A DNA stretch of 51,822 bases from positions 1 through 51,822 of the forward strand of contig NZ_JAGSXH010000036.1 in the NCBI RefSeq assembly GCF_018283645.1, in the 5' to 3' direction. Positions within the stretch are counted from its first letter, which is position 1. Every line of letters starts with the position of its first letter. Origin of the DNA: Actinocrinis puniceicyclus (GTDB lineage Bacteria; Actinomycetota; Actinomycetes; Streptomycetales; Catenulisporaceae). Of this stretch, positions 27,248 to 36,580 are shown one piece after another. The notes beneath the pieces were generated by a model. The model had not been told where the DNA came from, did not search any database, and worked only from the letters and a program-made list of their open reading frames with translations. The position numbers were made by a program, and so were the translations under genes.

Positions 27248-28621
27248 TTACAACCCGAGCGCCTCCAGGCTCGCGCCGACGACTTCGAAGTCTCCCTCCA
27301 CGGCGACCACGAGGCGATCCGGGTGCAGCGCCGCGCGCACCGCCGCGTTGACCTCGTCCGGCGTGACGTCAAGCAGCCGCGCGTGCTCGGTCGTCACATA
27401 GTCCGCGGGCAGGCCGTGACGCACCATCTCCACCAGTCGCGCGCCGACCGCGCCCACGGTCTGCAGGCCGATCGGGGTCGCGCCCGCGAGGTATGCCCTG
27501 GTCTTCTCAATCTCCTGAGCCGTCGCGCCGCCGTCGACGTACTCGCCGATGACGCGCAGCGTGTCCGCGACCGCGTCGGCGGTCGCGTCCGTGCGCACCT
27601 CGGCGGCGAACGAGAACAGGCCGACCGGCCGCCCGAAGTCGAAGCCCGCGTGCGCGCCGTAGGTATACCCCTTCACCTCGCGCAGTTCGTGGTTGAGCCG
27701 CGAGGTGAACGACCCGCCGAGGATCGTCGACCCGAGTCGCAGCGCCACCACGTCGATGCCGTGCTCCGCCGCCTTCGACCGGGTCACCGTCGGGTGGCCG
27801 ATGCGCAGCGTGGACTGCACCGCGCCGGCCCGGTCCGCGACCGCCAGCCGCCGTGGCGAGGAAAGCGGGACCGGTGCCTCGGGCCGGGCCGCGCCGGAGG
27901 CCGGGAAGTCGCCGAACACCGCGCGCCCCAGCGCCTCCACGTCGAGCCGGTCGAGGTCGCCCGCGATCAGCAGCGTCCCGGCGTGCCGCAACCAGGTCGC
28001 GTGGAACGCGCGCACCGCTTCCGCGTCGAGCGCCGCGACCGACTCCGGGTCGCCTCCGGCCAGCAGGCCGAAGCGGGTCTCGCTGCCGTACAGCGCCGAG
28101 CGCAGCGCCGCCTGGGCGCGCGGACCGGGCCTGGCGAAGGACTCGCGCTTGGACGCCACCAGGTCGGCGAGGTACCGCTCGACGTCCGTGTCGCCGAACG
28201 CGGGCGTGCGCACCGCCTCGGCCAGCAGGTCCGCGCCCGCGGCCGCCTCACGCACCGGCAGGTCGAGCGAGAGCCGCACCGTCTCCCAGCCCGTGTCCAC
28301 CGACCAGTTGCCGCCCAGCGATTCGACAGCCGTGCCGAACTCGTCCGCGCTGCGCTTGAGCGTGCCCTCGTCCAGCAGCCCCGCGGTGGCCCTGGCCAGC
28401 CCTTCCAGCCCGGCGGGCTCCCGCAGCGCGCCGCCGTCGAGCAGCACGGACAGCCAGGCGATCGGCTGGCCGGGCAGATGCGCGGCGAGGATTCGGCCCG
28501 AACCCACGGTGCCGGTACGTACCTCGGGGAAGACATACGGACGCGGGGGCACTATGTCGGGACGCGGCGCGAGCGAGGCAGAGACCGCGTTGCCGGCCGG
28601 CGTCGTCGAGGTCTTCGTCAC
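27248..28621 (-). CDS. M16 family peptidase-like subunit without the zinc motif
   Basis: This 457-residue protein has the M16 fold, but where active members have HxxEH it reads GLEGLARATAGLLDEGT, so zinc is not bound here. The C-terminal half keeps the R...Y substrate-clamp motif in SRLNHELREVKGYTYGAHAGF. It starts with a GTG five bases after the active M16 gene upstream. By analogy with mitochondrial processing peptidase and paired bacterial M16B enzymes, the two chains should form a heterodimer in which this one helps hold the peptide. There is no signal peptide. Substrate is unknown. Confidence 0.9.
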   Translation of the reverse strand: MTKTSTTPAGNAVSASLAPRPDIVPPRPYVFPEVRTGTVGSGRILAAHLPGQPIAWLSVLLDGGALREPAGLEGLARATAGLLDEGTLKRSADEFGTAVESLGGNWSVDTGWETVRLSLDLPVREAAAGADLLAEAVRTPAFGDTDVERYLADLVASKRESFARPGPRAQAALRSALYGSETRFGLLAGGDPESVAALDAEAVRAFHATWLRHAGTLLIAGDLDRLDVEALGRAVFGDFPASGAARPEAPVPLSSPRRLAVADRAGAVQSTLRIGHPTVTRSKAAEHGIDVVALRLGSTILGGSFTSRLNHELREVKGYTYGAHAGFDFGRPVGLFSFAAEVRTDATADAVADTLRVIGEYVDGGATAQEIEKTRAYLAGATPIGLQTVGAVGARLVEMVRHGLPADYVTTEHARLLDVTPDEVNAAVRAALHPDRLVVAVEGDFEVVGASLEALGL

Positions 28622-28626
28622 GGCTC

Positions 28627-30042
28627 TCAGCCCTCCACGTTCGTCGTGCCGGCCACGGCGCCGCCGGCCGCGGCACCGTCCACTCCATCATCGTGCCCTG
28701 AATCAGCGGGCAAGTAGGCCAGCGTGATCCGGTTGTCCGGGGCGAACACCCGCGCCGCGGCCTGCCGCACCTGCGCCGCGTCCACCGCGAGCAGTTCCGG
28801 CAGCCGGTCGGCGATCTTGAGCGCGTCGCCGAAGAGCGTGGCGTGCTTTCCCAACTGGTCGGCCCGCGAACCGACGGTGGCCAGGTCCCGCGACCAGTCC
28901 GCGGTCAGCATCGAGCGGGCGCGGGCGAGTTCGTCCTCGGTGACCCCGTCCTGCGCGACCTGTTCGCAGACCTCGAAGAATGCAGCCTCCAGCCTCGCGA
29001 GCGGCACCCCTTCGCGCGGCGTGGCCATGCCGGTGATCAGCGACGCGTGCCAGGCCCGCTGCCAGCTGCCGAGGTAACCGCCCTCGGCCTGGGCCAGCCG
29101 CCGCTCGGTGACCAGTTCGCGAAACAGCCTGCTGCCGCGGCCCCGGCCGAGCACCACGCTGAGCACGTCCTCGGCCGCCGATCCCGGCTCGGCGAAGCGG
29201 GTCGAGCGGAACGCGAAGAAGACCCGCGGCAGCGGGACCGGCTCGGCGGTCTCGACCCGCTGCGAGACGCCCAGGGCGGCGGGCAGCGGCTCGACCGGCG
29301 GCAGCTGCGGACGCGGCCGGGGCGCCAGCGCGCCGAAGTACCGCTCGGCCAGCTCGCGCACCTCCCGCGCCGAAGTGTCGCCGACGACGGTGAGCACCGC
29401 GTTGTCGGGGGAGTAGTAGGACTCGTAGAAGGCCGTGAAATCGCACAGCTGCGCGCCGTCCAGCTCCGCCATCGAACCGATGGTCGAGTGGTGATACGGG
29501 TGGCCCTGCGGGTATGCCAGCTCGCCCAGCATTTCGTACCAGCGGCCGTAGGGCACGTTGTCGTAACGCTGCCTGCGCTCGTTCTTGACCACCTCGCGCT
29601 GGTTGTCCAGCGTCTCCTGGGTAAGCGCGAGCGCGCCCATCCGGTCCGCCTCCAGCCACAGCGCGGTGGCCAGGGCCACGGACGGCACGGTCTGGAAGTA
29701 GTTGGTGCGGTCGGAGCTGGTCGTCGCATTGATCGCGGAGCCGCCTACCGCCTGCAGCACGCCGAAGTGCTCGCCCTTGCCGACCTGCGCGGAACCCTCG
29801 AACATCAGGTGCTCGAACAAGTGCGCGAAGCCGTGCTTGCCGGGCGGCTCGTGCCGGGATCCCACGTCGTACCAGAGGTTCACCGCGGCGATCGGCGCGG
29901 AACGGTCCGGGCACACGACGACGCGCAGCCCGTTGTCGAGGGAGAACTGCTCTACCGGCCAGCCGAACCCGCCGGCTCTCGCGGCCTGGCCTGTCTCGGT
30001 CGCGGTCGTGCCGGCGGTGGCCGTGTGTGCCGAGTTCGCCAC
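28627..30042 (-). CDS. M16 family zinc metallopeptidase, catalytic subunit
   Basis: This 471-residue peptidase has the inverted zinc motif HLFEH (74-78) and a downstream ligand glutamate, probably Glu155 in KNERR, 77 residues on as the family requires. The surrounding FEHLMFEGS and NATTSSDRTNYFQ stretches are typical of M16B enzymes. It is probably cytosolic and cleaves short or unfolded peptides. The GTG start has AAGGGGG about six bases upstream. The non-catalytic partner follows after five bases, so the pair is co-translated. Confidence 0.92.
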   Translation of the reverse strand: MANSAHTATAGTTATETGQAARAGGFGWPVEQFSLDNGLRVVVCPDRSAPIAAVNLWYDVGSRHEPPGKHGFAHLFEHLMFEGSAQVGKGEHFGVLQAVGGSAINATTSSDRTNYFQTVPSVALATALWLEADRMGALALTQETLDNQREVVKNERRQRYDNVPYGRWYEMLGELAYPQGHPYHHSTIGSMAELDGAQLCDFTAFYESYYSPDNAVLTVVGDTSAREVRELAERYFGALAPRPRPQLPPVEPLPAALGVSQRVETAEPVPLPRVFFAFRSTRFAEPGSAAEDVLSVVLGRGRGSRLFRELVTERRLAQAEGGYLGSWQRAWHASLITGMATPREGVPLARLEAAFFEVCEQVAQDGVTEDELARARSMLTADWSRDLATVGSRADQLGKHATLFGDALKIADRLPELLAVDAAQVRQAAARVFAPDNRITLAYLPADSGHDDGVDGAAAGGAVAGTTNVEG

Positions 30043-30442
30043 CCGGATCCCCCTTCCAAAGGTCGCTGAGGCCCGCCTGCCCGTCGGCCGACCGCGCCGC
30101 GGTGTGCCCGCGGCGGTGTCCGCACGGGTCGCTTGGGCCGTGTCAGCTCAGCATAAGGTCCCGCGGGTCTACCGCGGCGCGAGAGCCGGGGGCGGCCGCT
30201 CGCACCCTTCGCCGGGCCGGCCGGATTCGCCCGCGGGCTGCGCGGTGACCGGCCGCGGTGGCCGGCGGGCGGAAACAGCCGCCCGCCGGAACGCACGTCG
30301 GCGTATACTGTCAGAGGCCTGAGACCAGCTGTGCGCGGTCGCGTGTGGGCCTGGAGCGCCGGAGGGGGTCACTGGAGCGCCAGACGCCGCGGCCCTGTCC
30401 GGCGCTGCTTCTCAAACCGCGCGGGACACCAGAGACCTTCGC
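30043..30442. other. 400-bp intergenic gap with no recognised feature
   Basis: The region lies between two leftward genes, so it should hold the promoter of the M16 pair and the end of no other gene. I see no convincing promoter, hairpin with T run, or small coding frame with codon bias. An AT-richer stretch near 30300-30312 (GCGTATACTGTC) is the only candidate core promoter element. Confidence 0.4.
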
Positions 30443-31243
30443 CTAGATCGCGGACTTGGAGGACCAGTGCGCGAGCAGCGACAGGTCGCCGATCACGTCG
30501 AGTTGCGGATCGCCGACCTTGCGCCGCCCGTAGGCGAACAGGGCCAGGTCCTGCGCCGTGCCGCGTACGGCCGCCGCGCCCTTGACATGCGCGTGCGAGT
30601 AGCGGAAGCCCTCCGGCTCCAGCGTGATCAGCCACTCGCCGCGCAGGTCGGTGCCGTCGAGGTCGGTGGCGTGCAGGTGGATCGTCTCACCGTCGCCGTG
30701 CAGGTCGCGTACGTTGGGGCGGAAGAAATCGGCGAACGGCAGGATGTCGAGCAGTTCGTCGACCGCGTCCACGGCCACCGCGGGTTCGATCCGGCCGGCG
30801 ACACCGGTGCACGCCTCAACGTCCGTGCGGTGGATCGTCGTCTCGTGCAGCATCCGGCGAATCCAGAAGCCCACGTGCTGGTCCGCGCCCCACGAGTACA
30901 CGGGCGCGTCGGGGTCGGCGGCGCGCAGCACGGCGACCAGTTCGGCGCCGTTGCGGGAGAACCACGCCGGCACGGCGGACCAGTCGGCCGGCACTTGGAC
31001 CTCGATGCTGCGCTGTTCGATGCGCCGCGGGGTGAGGCTCTCGACGATCGTGGCCGCCCACTTGTGGACGAGCGCCACGTGCTCGGTGAGGTCGGCCAGG
31101 TCCCGGTCGCAGCCCGGGATGGGGGCGGCGGGTGAGGTGTCGGCGATCAGCTCTGCGATGCGCCGGATCTCGCCGTCCAGCAGTTCGATCGCGGTCTCGT
31201 TGCGGATGGTCCGACGGCGGGGCGACGGGGCGAGGGTGGGCAC
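30443..31243 (-). CDS. Maleylpyruvate isomerase family mycothiol-dependent enzyme
   Basis: This 266-residue DinB-like four-helix protein belongs to the family of mycothiol-dependent maleylpyruvate isomerase. The metal-binding histidines are recognisable in DLTEHVALVHKWA and in the RRMLHETTIHRTDVE helix. A C-terminal alpha/beta domain with HLHATDLDG follows. It should use mycothiol for isomerisation or transfer of electrophiles in the cytosol, with unknown substrate. The GTG at 31243 is preferred because AAGGAG lies about six bases upstream; the longer frame to 31306 has no such site. Mycothiol use fits the SigR/RsrA pair elsewhere in the window. Confidence 0.87.
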   Translation of the reverse strand: MPTLAPSPRRRTIRNETAIELLDGEIRRIAELIADTSPAAPIPGCDRDLADLTEHVALVHKWAATIVESLTPRRIEQRSIEVQVPADWSAVPAWFSRNGAELVAVLRAADPDAPVYSWGADQHVGFWIRRMLHETTIHRTDVEACTGVAGRIEPAVAVDAVDELLDILPFADFFRPNVRDLHGDGETIHLHATDLDGTDLRGEWLITLEPEGFRYSHAHVKGAAAVRGTAQDLALFAYGRRKVGDPQLDVIGDLSLLAHWSSKSAI

Positions 31244-31651
31244 CGGAGGCTCCTTTGGATCATTCGTGCTGGGTGACGCGGGTACGGCGACGCCCTCGCA
31301 CGGCATCGTCGACGGTTCTGCTTACTGTGGCCCCGCACTGGGCCGGGTTTCGGCGCGAAAGGGTGGTAAGGCTGGTTGTCCCCCCGGCGGGCGCCGAGCA
31401 TGCCTTCCAACCGGTATTCCTTAAAGCTTGAGGCCAACAGGCGCTGAACGCCACGTGACTTCCGTCTCGTCGTTCACCGGGGCATCGTGGGGAACGACGT
31501 GGCGGCCCAAGAGGCCCTGCGTGGGCGGTATGTTCGCGGCCCGCTCTCCCCTAGGGTGGATAGACGGTTCAGGTGATCTTCATGTTCGCCGACGCGGCTG
31601 CCCGCCGCGACGGCAAGGCCCGGATACAGGCGTGAGTTAAGGAGGGTTCCG
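31244..31651. other. Divergent intergenic region, 408 bp
   Basis: It should contain promoters for the leftward mycothiol-dependent enzyme and the rightward transporter. I see no clear inverted-repeat operator and no believable gene; open frames here are short and lack ribosome sites. The only firm element is the strong ribosome site AAGGAGGG at 31639-31646 for the transporter gene. Confidence 0.4.
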
Positions 31652-32548
31652 GTGGGGTGGGACCTGGCGGCTGCGCTGGCGGCATCGCTGTGTTACGGCA
31701 TCGCCTCCGTGCTCCAGGCCGTCGGGGCCCGGCGGGTCGAACGCAGCGAGCAGATCGACCCGCGGCTGCTGGTGCGCGTCCTCGGTTCGCTGCCCTTCCT
31801 CGTCGGCACCGGACTGGACGGCATCGGTCTGTGCTTCAACCTGATCGCGCTGCGGAATCTGACCCTGTTCACCGTGCAGGCCCTGGTCAACACGAACCTC
31901 GCGGTGACCGCCGTGGCCGCGGTCCTGCTGTTGCACGCCCGGATGGAGCGCCGGGACAAGCTCGCGGTGACCGCCGTGATCTTCGGGTTGGTGCTGCTGT
32001 GCCTGGCCTCGGGGCCGGAGGGCAGGCGCGGGTTCGACCTCGGCGCGCGCTACGGCCTGCTGATCGCGGCGGCGGCGCTGGCCGCGTCGGCGATCGTGGT
32101 GGCGAACGTGTTCAAGCAGGTGCATCCCGCGGTCCTCGGCGCGCTGGCCGGTTTTCTGTTCGGCTGCTTCGGGATCGCGGTGCGGGTGATTCCGTCGCTC
32201 GCCCTGCACCGGCTGGTGACCGACCCGGCGGCCTACGCGGCCGTGATCGCCTCGGTGACCGGGTTCATGTTCTTCGCCGGGGCGCTGCAACGCGGCTCGG
32301 TGACCGCCACCACCGCGGCGCTGGTGGTCGGCGAGACGACGATTCCCGCGCTGGTGGGCCTGATCGCGCTCGGCGACACCGCCCGCCGCGGCTTCGCGCC
32401 GCTCGGGGTGGCCGGCTTCGTGCTGGCCGTCGGCGGCGCGCTCGCGCTGTCCAAGTACGGCGAACTGGTCGAGGCCAAGTCCGCGGACCACGCGACGCAC
32501 GTGTTCCCGCAGACGTCCAACGAAGCGGCCGAACGTCCCGGGGCGTAG
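31652..32548 (+). CDS. DMT-like integral membrane transporter
   Basis: This 298-residue protein has about nine or ten hydrophobic helices spread over nearly the whole length and a two-fold repeat feel (ALVNTNLAVTAVAAVLLL in the first half, TTAALVVGETTIPALVGLIALGD in the second). That matches drug/metabolite-transporter-superfamily proteins. The opening AASLCYGIASVLQAVGARR is also typical of this actinobacterial group. Substrate is unknown. The GTG start has the near-perfect ribosome site AAGGAGGG about five bases upstream, predicting efficient translation. Confidence 0.8.
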   Translation: MGWDLAAALAASLCYGIASVLQAVGARRVERSEQIDPRLLVRVLGSLPFLVGTGLDGIGLCFNLIALRNLTLFTVQALVNTNLAVTAVAAVLLLHARMERRDKLAVTAVIFGLVLLCLASGPEGRRGFDLGARYGLLIAAAALAASAIVVANVFKQVHPAVLGALAGFLFGCFGIAVRVIPSLALHRLVTDPAAYAAVIASVTGFMFFAGALQRGSVTATTAALVVGETTIPALVGLIALGDTARRGFAPLGVAGFVLAVGGALALSKYGELVEAKSADHATHVFPQTSNEAAERPGA

Positions 32549-32616
32549 CCGGGGGTCAGGCTCCGCGGCCCCGGCGATACATCTCAAACAGGGCCGAACG
32601 CCGGCCGAATGCCGGC

Positions 32617-33423
32617 CTAACGCCGATCGCTCGAACCGGTGACCGAGCGGTCCTGCTGCTGGTCGGCGGTTGATTCGCGGCCTTCGCCGTCCTCGCCCTC
32701 GCGCCGGGCGGCGCCGTTCCCGCCGCGCGTCGAAGGGCCGTCAGGTCCGTTCGTCGCGGCGGACGCGGCGCCGCCGCTCCCGGCAGCGATCTTGGCCTCG
32801 GTCTCGGCGTCCCGCTGCTTCTGCCGGCGCTTGCTCCAGAAGACGAACCCTGCGACTGCGACGATCACCACGCCGAACAACGCGTAGCTGACCACGTTGG
32901 TGTAGTGCTCGATGCGTTGCCAGGCCGTGCCCGCAAGATAGCCGATAAGGATGAACGCGGTTGCCCACGTCATACCGCCGAGCGCGTTCCAGTGCAGGAA
33001 GGTGCGGTAACGCATGCGCGCCGTGCCGCACAGGCTCGGCACCAGCGCGCGCAGCACCGCGGTCCAGCGGCCGGTGAACACGGCGCGTCCGCCGAGCCGG
33101 TTGATCAGGTCTTTGCTCTGCTGGATGTGCGCCGGCTTGACGAAGCGCTTCGGCGCTTTGTTCAGCAGCGCGTCTCCCCACTTCCGGCCGACCTCGTACC
33201 CGACCGAGTCGCCGATGATCGCCCCGGCGATCGCGGCCACGAACACCGCCCACAGCGGGACCTTGCCCTCGTAGGCGAGGAACCCCCCGACGACCACCGC
33301 GGTCTCGCCGGGCAGCACGAAGCCGAGGAAGACCGAAGCCTCCAGCGCCGGCAGCAGGAACACCAGGCTGAGCGCTATCCACGGGTTGAGCTTGAGAAGC
33401 TGATCGACCAGCCAGCTGACCAT
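32617..33423 (-). CDS. DedA family (SNARE-associated / VTT domain) membrane protein
   Basis: This 268-residue protein has a clear DedA/VTT domain in the first 200 residues: a hydrophobic start, then [39 protein letters not shown] and the conserved [20 protein letters not shown]. Members move undecaprenyl phosphate or other lipids across the membrane and affect pH and envelope homeostasis. The last 70 residues are hydrophilic and repetitive in charge (Ser, Gly, Asp, Arg) and probably disordered. The gene starts three bases after the phosphatase gene, so both are on one transcript. Confidence 0.93.
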   Translation of the reverse strand: MVSWLVDQLLKLNPWIALSLVFLLPALEASVFLGFVLPGETAVVVGGFLAYEGKVPLWAVFVAAIAGAIIGDSVGYEVGRKWGDALLNKAPKRFVKPAHIQQSKDLINRLGGRAVFTGRWTAVLRALVPSLCGTARMRYRTFLHWNALGGMTWATAFILIGYLAGTAWQRIEHYTNVVSYALFGVVIVAVAGFVFWSKRRQKQRDAETEAKIAAGSGGAASAATNGPDGPSTRGGNGAARREGEDGEGRESTADQQQDRSVTGSSDRR

Positions 33424-33426
33424 CCG

Positions 33427-34221
33427 TCAGTCCCCCAGGTGCGCCAGCAGCGCGTCGTGCAGCAGGCCGTTGGAGGTGCAGGCGGAGCCGGCGGCGGGCG
33501 AGGGGTCGCCGTCGGTGGAGGTGAAGCGGCCCCCGGCCTCGGTGACGATGATCGCGACGGCCGCCATGTCCCACAGCGAGACCTCGGGTTCGGCGGCCAG
33601 GTCCACGCAGCCCTCGGCGACCATCATGTGCGACCAGAAGTCCCCGTAGGCGCGGGTGCGCCAGCAGGCACGCGACAGCGTCAGGAAGTCGTCGAGCTTG
33701 CCGTCCTCCTCCCACGAGATCACCGAGGAGTAGGCGAACGAGGCGTCCTCAAGGGCCTTGACCTTCGACACGGCCAGGCGTGTGGCCGAGGACAGCGAGC
33801 GGCCGCTGTAGGCGCCCCCGGACTGCGACGCCCACCAGCGCCGGCCCAGCGCGGGCGCGGACACGACGCCGACCACGGGCGCCGGCCCCTCCATGAGCGC
33901 GATCAGGGTGGCCCACACCGGCACGCCGCGCACGTAGTTCTTCGTTCCGTCGATCGGGTCGATCACCCACCGCCGCCGGCTGCTGCCGCTGTTGCCGGGG
34001 GTGTCGCCGTATTCTTCCCCGAGCACCGCGTCGCGCGGGCGAGACCGGCTCAGCGTCGTGCGCAGCAACTCCTCGGTCGCCTTGTCCGCGTCGCTGACCG
34101 GGGTGAGGTCCGGCTTGGTCTCGACCTTGAGGTCCAGCGCCTTGAACCGCTGCATGGTCAGCGAGTCGGCTTGGTCCGCGAGGACGTGCGCCAGCCTCAG
34201 GTCGTCGTCGTAGCCCGTCAC
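33427..34221 (-). CDS. hisN: Inositol-monophosphatase-family phosphatase, probable histidinol-phosphatase
   Basis: This 264-residue Mg-dependent phosphatase has the family motifs in order: LGEEYGD for the first metal ligand, [15 protein letters not shown] for the DPIDGT metal/catalytic loop, and [19 protein letters not shown] for the late WDxAA motif. The stretch [18 protein letters not shown] closely resembles actinobacterial HisN, which dephosphorylates histidinol phosphate in histidine synthesis. A general inositol-phosphate phosphatase is the alternative. No other histidine gene is nearby. The start is a GTG with a weak ribosome site. Confidence 0.85.
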   Translation of the reverse strand: MTGYDDDLRLAHVLADQADSLTMQRFKALDLKVETKPDLTPVSDADKATEELLRTTLSRSRPRDAVLGEEYGDTPGNSGSSRRRWVIDPIDGTKNYVRGVPVWATLIALMEGPAPVVGVVSAPALGRRWWASQSGGAYSGRSLSSATRLAVSKVKALEDASFAYSSVISWEEDGKLDDFLTLSRACWRTRAYGDFWSHMMVAEGCVDLAAEPEVSLWDMAAVAIIVTEAGGRFTSTDGDPSPAAGSACTSNGLLHDALLAHLGD

Positions 34222-34431
34222 GCACCCAACCTACCGGTTCGGTGGCCCGAGCGGCTGTCGCGGGCGCCGGGTCCGCCCCGCGGCGGTTGCCGGACGCGCT
34301 GCCGCCGGGCGGGCCGTGGGTTGTCGCCGGGCGCGCCGTCGATGGACGCGCCGGAGCCGGACGGCCCGCCGGCGCGCGGCTACTCGAACGCGGGCGCTGT
34401 TGACGGGCATGGGCGCAGCGGCAAGACTGAA

Positions 34432-34445
34432 ACCGAACGTTCGGT
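34432..34445. promoter_or_regulatory. PaaR-type operator before paaA
   Basis: ACCGAACGTTCGGT is identical to the site between paaN and the TetR gene. It ends one base before the GGGAGG ribosome site (34447-34452) of paaA, so a bound repressor would sit on the transcript start or block early elongation. The transcript leader must be very short if the promoter lies just upstream. Confidence 0.8.
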
Positions 34446-34461
34446 CGGGAGGTGCGCCATA

Positions 34462-35454
34462 GTGGCCGTGATGCAGGAGCGCGTTGCTCAGGGACGGACG
34501 GACGTCCCGCTCGACCTGGAGGCAGGCTTCGAGGCGCTGCTGGCCGCCGACGAGCGGATCGAGCCGCGCGACTGGATGCCGGAGGCGTACCGCGCGACGC
34601 TGATCCGGCAGATCGCGCAGCACGCGCACTCCGAGATCATCGGCATGCAGCCGGAGGGCAACTGGCTGACGCGCGCGCCCTCGCTGCGGCGCAAGGCGAT
34701 CCTGCTGGCGAAGGTGCAGGACGAGGCCGGCCATGGGCTCTACCTCTACTCCGCTGCCGAGACCCTCGGTGTCACGCGCGAGGAACTGCTCGACGCGCTG
34801 CACAACGGCCGGCAACGGTACTCGTCGATCTTCAACTACCCGACGCTGACCTGGGCCGACGTCGGCGCGATCGGATGGCTCGTGGACGGCGCCGCCATCG
34901 TGAACCAGATCCCGCTGACCCGCTGCTCGTACGGGCCCTACGCCCGCGCCATGGTGCGCATCTGCAAGGAGGAGTCGTTCCACCAGCGTCAGGGCTACGA
35001 GTCGCTGTACACCCTGGCGCACGGCACCCCGGAGCAACACGCGATGGCCCAGGACGCGGTCGACCGCTGGTGGTGGCCCTCGCTGATGATGTTCGGGCCG
35101 CCCGACAGCGCCTCCGCGCACACCGCCCGCTCGACGCACTGGAAGATCAAGCGGCACGGCAACGACGAACTACGCCAGCGTTTCGTGGATCTCACCGTGC
35201 CGCAGGCCGAAGTGCTCGGTCTCACGCTTCCGGACCCGCGGCTGGCGTGGAATGCTGAAACCGGGCATTACGACTGCGGGCCGATCGACTGGTCCGAATT
35301 CGAGGCTGTGCTCGCCGGAAACGGCCCGTGCAACCGGCAGCGCATCGCCCGGCGGGTATCCGCCCACGAGGACGGGGCATGGGTACGCGCCGCGGCCGCC
35401 GCGTACGCGGAAAAGCACGGGCACCGCGGTGAGGACGGCAGGGAGATCGAATGA
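34462..35454 (+). CDS. paaA: 1,2-phenylacetyl-CoA epoxidase catalytic subunit PaaA
   Basis: This 330-residue di-iron oxygenase subunit makes the ring 1,2-epoxide of phenylacetyl-CoA with O2 and electrons from PaaE. Iron-ligand motifs are visible: the helix with [13 protein letters not shown] and the later [12 protein letters not shown], i.e. the ExxH pairs of the ferritin-like fold. The GTG at 34462 lies nine bases after GGGAGG; the ATG at 34471 is too far away. The open frame upstream to 32905 is not real. It is the first gene of a tightly overlapping paaABCDE operon, under the palindrome just before it. Confidence 0.95.
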   Translation: MAVMQERVAQGRTDVPLDLEAGFEALLAADERIEPRDWMPEAYRATLIRQIAQHAHSEIIGMQPEGNWLTRAPSLRRKAILLAKVQDEAGHGLYLYSAAETLGVTREELLDALHNGRQRYSSIFNYPTLTWADVGAIGWLVDGAAIVNQIPLTRCSYGPYARAMVRICKEESFHQRQGYESLYTLAHGTPEQHAMAQDAVDRWWWPSLMMFGPPDSASAHTARSTHWKIKRHGNDELRQRFVDLTVPQAEVLGLTLPDPRLAWNAETGHYDCGPIDWSEFEAVLAGNGPCNRQRIARRVSAHEDGAWVRAAAAAYAEKHGHRGEDGREIE

Positions 35455-35786
35455 GTGCGGCCGACCCGACTCCGGCGGCGAGCGGCGCCGCGCGGACAAG
35501 CGCTGCGCCGGCCGGCACCGTGTGGGAGGTCTTCGTGCGCCCCCGCCGCGGTCTTTCGCACCAGCACGTCGGCTCGGTGCACGCCGCGGACGCGCAGCTC
35601 GCGCTGCGCCGCGCCCGCGATCTTTACACCCGGCGCGGCGAGGGCGTCTCCATCTGGGTCGTTCCCGGCGGCGCGATCAGCGCCACCAGCCCCGATGAGA
35701 AGGACCCTTACTTCGCCCCGGCCGCGGACAAGACATACCGGCACCCCACCTTCTACCAGCTGCCCGAAGGGGTGAAGAACCTGTGA
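35451..35786 (+). CDS. paaB: Phenylacetyl-CoA epoxidase subunit PaaB
   Basis: This 111-residue protein starts at an ATG overlapping the paaA stop by four bases. About 20 variable Ala-rich residues precede the conserved domain, [21 protein letters not shown] to [23 protein letters not shown] and the C-terminal [14 protein letters not shown]. PaaB is a small non-catalytic bridging subunit of the epoxidase complex. Length and sequence are normal for the family. Confidence 0.94.
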   Translation: MSAADPTPAASGAARTSAAPAGTVWEVFVRPRRGLSHQHVGSVHAADAQLALRRARDLYTRRGEGVSIWVVPGGAISATSPDEKDPYFAPAADKTYRHPTFYQLPEGVKNL

Positions 35787-36580
35787 ACCGCGGCCTGGCC
35801 CAGGACACGCACACACAGGGTTTCCGCCCGGTGGAGAAACCGGTGGAGGAGTACGCGCTGCGGCTCGGCGACGACGCGCTGGTGCTCTCGCACCGGCTCA
35901 CCGAGTGGCTGACCCGCGCCCCCGACCTGGAGGAGGAGGTCGCGCTCGCCAACATCGCGCTGGACCTGCTGGGCCAGGCGCGCTTCCTGCTCGGCTTCGC
36001 CGGGCAGTCCACCGCGCAGGACGAGAACCTGCTCGCGTTCCGCCGTGGCGAGCGCGACTACCGCAATGCCCTGATCACCGAGCTTCCCAACGGCGATTTC
36101 GGGCACACCGTCATCAGGCTGCTGTTCTTCTCGGTGTACCAGCGGGCGCTCTACCGGGCACTGGCCGGCAGCGCCGACACGGCTCTGGCCGCGTTCGCCG
36201 GCAAGGCGCTGACCGAGGTCGAATACCACGTCGAGTACGCGGCCGGCTGGGCCGTCCGGCTCGGCGACGGCACCGAGGAGAGCCACGACCGCGCCGCGGC
36301 GGCCGTCGCGCAGCTTTGGCCCTACACCGCCGAGCTCTTCTCGTCCGACGAACTGGTCGGTGCTCTGGCGGCGGAAGGCGTGGCAGCCGATCCGGCCGTG
36401 CTGCACGCCGAATGGAGCGAGCAGGTCGAATCGGTCCTGGCCCGCGCGACACTCGGCGTAGCGCCCACGACCACCTGGCGGCCGGGGGGAGGCCGCCGCG
36501 GTCTGCACACCGAGGCTCTCGGCTACCTGCTCGCCGAGATGCAGTCGGTTCACCGCGCGCATCCGGGCGCCGCCTGGTGA
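35783..36580 (+). CDS. paaC: Phenylacetyl-CoA epoxidase structural subunit PaaC
   Basis: This 265-residue ferritin-like protein pairs with PaaA. The family stretches VLSHRLTEWLTRAPDLEEEVALANIALDLLGQAR, FGHTVIRLLFFSVYQ and LTEVEYHVEYAAGWAVRLGDGT are intact. PaaC lost the iron site in evolution and stabilises PaaA. The start overlaps the paaB stop by four bases and its end overlaps the next start. Confidence 0.95.
   Translation: MNRGLAQDTHTQGFRPVEKPVEEYALRLGDDALVLSHRLTEWLTRAPDLEEEVALANIALDLLGQARFLLGFAGQSTAQDENLLAFRRGERDYRNALITELPNGDFGHTVIRLLFFSVYQRALYRALAGSADTALAAFAGKALTEVEYHVEYAAGWAVRLGDGTEESHDRAAAAVAQLWPYTAELFSSDELVGALAAEGVAADPAVLHAEWSEQVESVLARATLGVAPTTTWRPGGGRRGLHTEALGYLLAEMQSVHRAHPGAAW

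Noticed and set aside
31380-31395. C-rich stretch as part of a 6C RNA
   Set aside because: No paired C-rich hairpin loops in the order needed for the actinobacterial 6C RNA.
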